7,931 bases of DNA from Myxococcales bacterium. GTDB taxonomy: Bacteria; Myxococcota; Myxococcia; Myxococcales; Anaeromyxobacteraceae. Below the pieces are notes generated by a model. That model did no database searches. It saw nothing but the letters and a program-made list of their open reading frames with translations, and had not been told where the DNA came from. The position numbers and the translations under genes are program-made. The stretch spans positions 1-7,931 of the forward strand of contig JAJYAW010000119.1 of assembly GCA_021779335.1 (NCBI GenBank), read 5' to 3'. This document shows positions 6,756 to 7,931 of the stretch, piece by piece. How positions within the stretch are numbered: position 1 is the stretch's first letter; the number at the start of each line of letters is the position of its first letter.

Positions 6756-7931
6756 ATGGCGCCGCCGGCACCGCGCGTCCCGTCGAGCACCGCTCGCCCG
6801 TGGGCCACCCCGGTCGAGGCGCTCCTCGGCGACCTCGGCGCCGCGCCGGGCGGGCTCTCCGCCGCCGAGGCCGCCGCGCGCCTGGCGCGGCAGGGCCCCA
6901 ACGAGCTGCCCGAGCCGCGCGGCCCGTCCTGGCTGCGCGAGCTGGCGGCGCAGCTCACCCACTTCATGGCGCTGCTGCTCTGGGCCGCGGGCGGGCTGGC
7001 CTTCCTCTCGGGGATGCCCGAGCTCGGCTGGGCCATCTGGGCGGTGGTGCTGGTGAACGCCGCCTTCTCCTTCTGGCAGGAGCGGCGCGCCGGCAAGGCC
7101 CTGGCGGCGCTGCGCCGGCAGCTCCCGCACGACGCGCGCGCCTGGCGTGACGGGGCGCTCGCGCTGGTGCCGGCCCGCGCCCTGGTCCCGGGCGACGTCG
7201 TCGAGCTCGGCCTGGGCGACCTCGTCCCGGCCGACGCCCGGCTGCTGGCGTCGGACCGGCTGCGCCTCGATCTCTCGCTCCTCACCGGCGAGTCCGCGCC
7301 GGTGGCGCGCGCCCCCGCGGCGGCCGAGCCGCTCTGCGCCGGCGCCGCGGACGCCGCCTCGGTGGTGCTGGCCGGCAGCACCGTGGTGGGCGGCCGCGGC
7401 CGGGCGCTGGTGTACGCCACCGCCGGCGCCACCGCGCTCGGCGAGGTGGCCCGGCTCACGGCGGGCGTGGTGCGCGAGCCCTCCACGCTGTCGGTGCAGG
7501 TGGCCAGGCTGGTGCGCGCCGTCACCGGCCTGGCGGTGGCCATGGGGCTGGTGGTCTTCGCGCTGGCCCACTGGCTGGTGGGGCTGACGCTGCCCGAGGC
7601 GCTCCTCTTCGCCATCGGCATCGTGGTGGCCAACGTGCCCGAGGGGCTGCTGCCCACCGTGACCCTGGCGCTGGCGCTGGGCGTGCAGCGCATGGCGCGG
7701 CGGCGCGTGCTGGTGCGCCGCCTGCCGGCCATCGAGACGCTCTCGGCCGTCACGGTGGTCTGCACCGACAAGACCGGCACGCTCACCGAGAACCGCATGT
7801 CGGTGCGGGCCGCCTGGACGCCGGCCGGCCCGGCGCCGCTCCTGGCCGGCCTGGCCGAGGGGCCCCTGCGCCTCCTGCTGGCGGCCGGGGCGCTCTGCAC
7901 CGAGGCCGCCACCGTGACCGGGCCGGGCGAG
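6756..7931 (+). CDS. P2-type cation-transporting P-type ATPase (3' partial)
   Basis: This is an ATP-driven cation pump of the inner membrane, of which the first 392 codons are present; relatives are roughly 900 residues, so most of the P domain, N domain and later membrane helices lie beyond the edge. Visible in order: cation-ATPase N-terminal domain (about 15-65, GLSAAEAAARLARQGPNEL at 33-51), TM1-TM2 (about 70-107), actuator domain with PGDVVELGLGDLVPAD (145-160) and dephosphorylation motif TGES (177-180), TM3-TM4 (about 252-309) with the ion-binding kink NVPEGLL (293-299), and phosphorylation site DKTGTLT with Asp338. NVPEGLL and FSFWQE after TM2 resemble the Na+/K+-ATPase (P2C) branch; SERCA pumps typically have AIPEGLP. 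The transported ion cannot be fixed without TM5-TM6. It appears to be a separate transcription unit from the exporter operon. Confidence 0.93.
   Translation, partial: MAPPAPRVPSSTARPWATPVEALLGDLGAAPGGLSAAEAAARLARQGPNELPEPRGPSWLRELAAQLTHFMALLLWAAGGLAFLSGMPELGWAIWAVVLVNAAFSFWQERRAGKALAALRRQLPHDARAWRDGALALVPARALVPGDVVELGLGDLVPADARLLASDRLRLDLSLLTGESAPVARAPAAAEPLCAGAADAASVVLAGSTVVGGRGRALVYATAGATALGEVARLTAGVVREPSTLSVQVARLVRAVTGLAVAMGLVVFALAHWLVGLTLPEALLFAIGIVVANVPEGLLPTVTLALALGVQRMARRRVLVRRLPAIETLSAVTVVCTDKTGTLTENRMSVRAAWTPAGPAPLLAGLAEGPLRLLLAAGALCTEAATVTGPGE

Noticed and set aside
6692..7150. Open frame overlapping the beginning of the P-type ATPase
   Set aside because: Its translation is Arg/Ala/Gly-rich with no recognisable motif, whereas the frame from 6756 contains TGES, PEGL and DKTGT.
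6563..7912. Long antisense open frame (449 codons) opposite the P-type ATPase
   Set aside because: Ser/Arg/Ala-rich shadow typical of the reverse strand of GC-rich genes; no domain is visible and it lies opposite a well-supported conserved gene. The same reasoning rejects the other antisense frames, including 3040-4314, 1697-2482 and 5755-6717.
1..7931. A novel defence, mobile or RNA-based system
   Set aside because: All long stretches are explained by six exporter/peptidase genes and one ion pump. No transposase, integrase, att-like repeat, CRISPR-like spacing, tRNA or structured RNA was found; the only notable gap is 6649-6755.

Overview
The window is very GC-rich, with a strong G/C preference at third codon positions, and is packed with same-strand genes. 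There are no tRNAs, rRNAs, insertion sequences or CRISPR arrays. The base composition and gene style fit a high-GC proteobacterial or myxobacterial (Anaeromyxobacter-like) chromosome. This lineage is an inference from composition and protein style only. An outer-membrane TolC-type channel and a periplasmic adaptor show that the cell is diderm.

Positions 1-5945 hold a tripartite ABC export operon, all on the + strand. In order these are a TolC-like outer-membrane channel protein (5' end outside the window), a MacA/HlyD-type membrane-fusion adaptor, a stand-alone MacB/LolD-type ATPase, and two consecutive, non-identical MacB/FtsX-type permeases. The channel stop codon abuts the adaptor start. 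The next three junctions are 4-bp stop/start overlaps (ATGA, GTGA, ATGA), so the genes should be co-transcribed and translationally coupled. The likely machine has an ATPase dimer driving a heterodimer of the two permeases, with the adaptor bridging to the outer-membrane channel. Its substrate cannot be told from the sequence; macrolides, lipopeptides, siderophores and lipoproteins are all exported by relatives.

Positions 5959-6648 encode a type I signal peptidase, 13 bp after the second permease and probably in the same transcript. It has an intact Ser/Lys dyad, a single N-terminal membrane segment and four clustered periplasmic cysteines. An imperfect GC-rich hairpin followed by TTT at 6650-6693 probably ends the operon.

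From 6756 to the window edge is the first 392 codons of a P2-type cation-transporting ATPase, cut off soon after the phosphorylation motif. Its M4 sequence (NVPEGLL) resembles the Na+/K+-ATPase branch more than SERCA-type calcium pumps. Its Shine-Dalgarno sequence lies in a short perfect hairpin. Most of the window is ordinary exporter biology. The points of most interest are the one-ATPase/two-permease design with its conserved 65-bp internal duplication, the attached signal peptidase, and the P2C-like pump.
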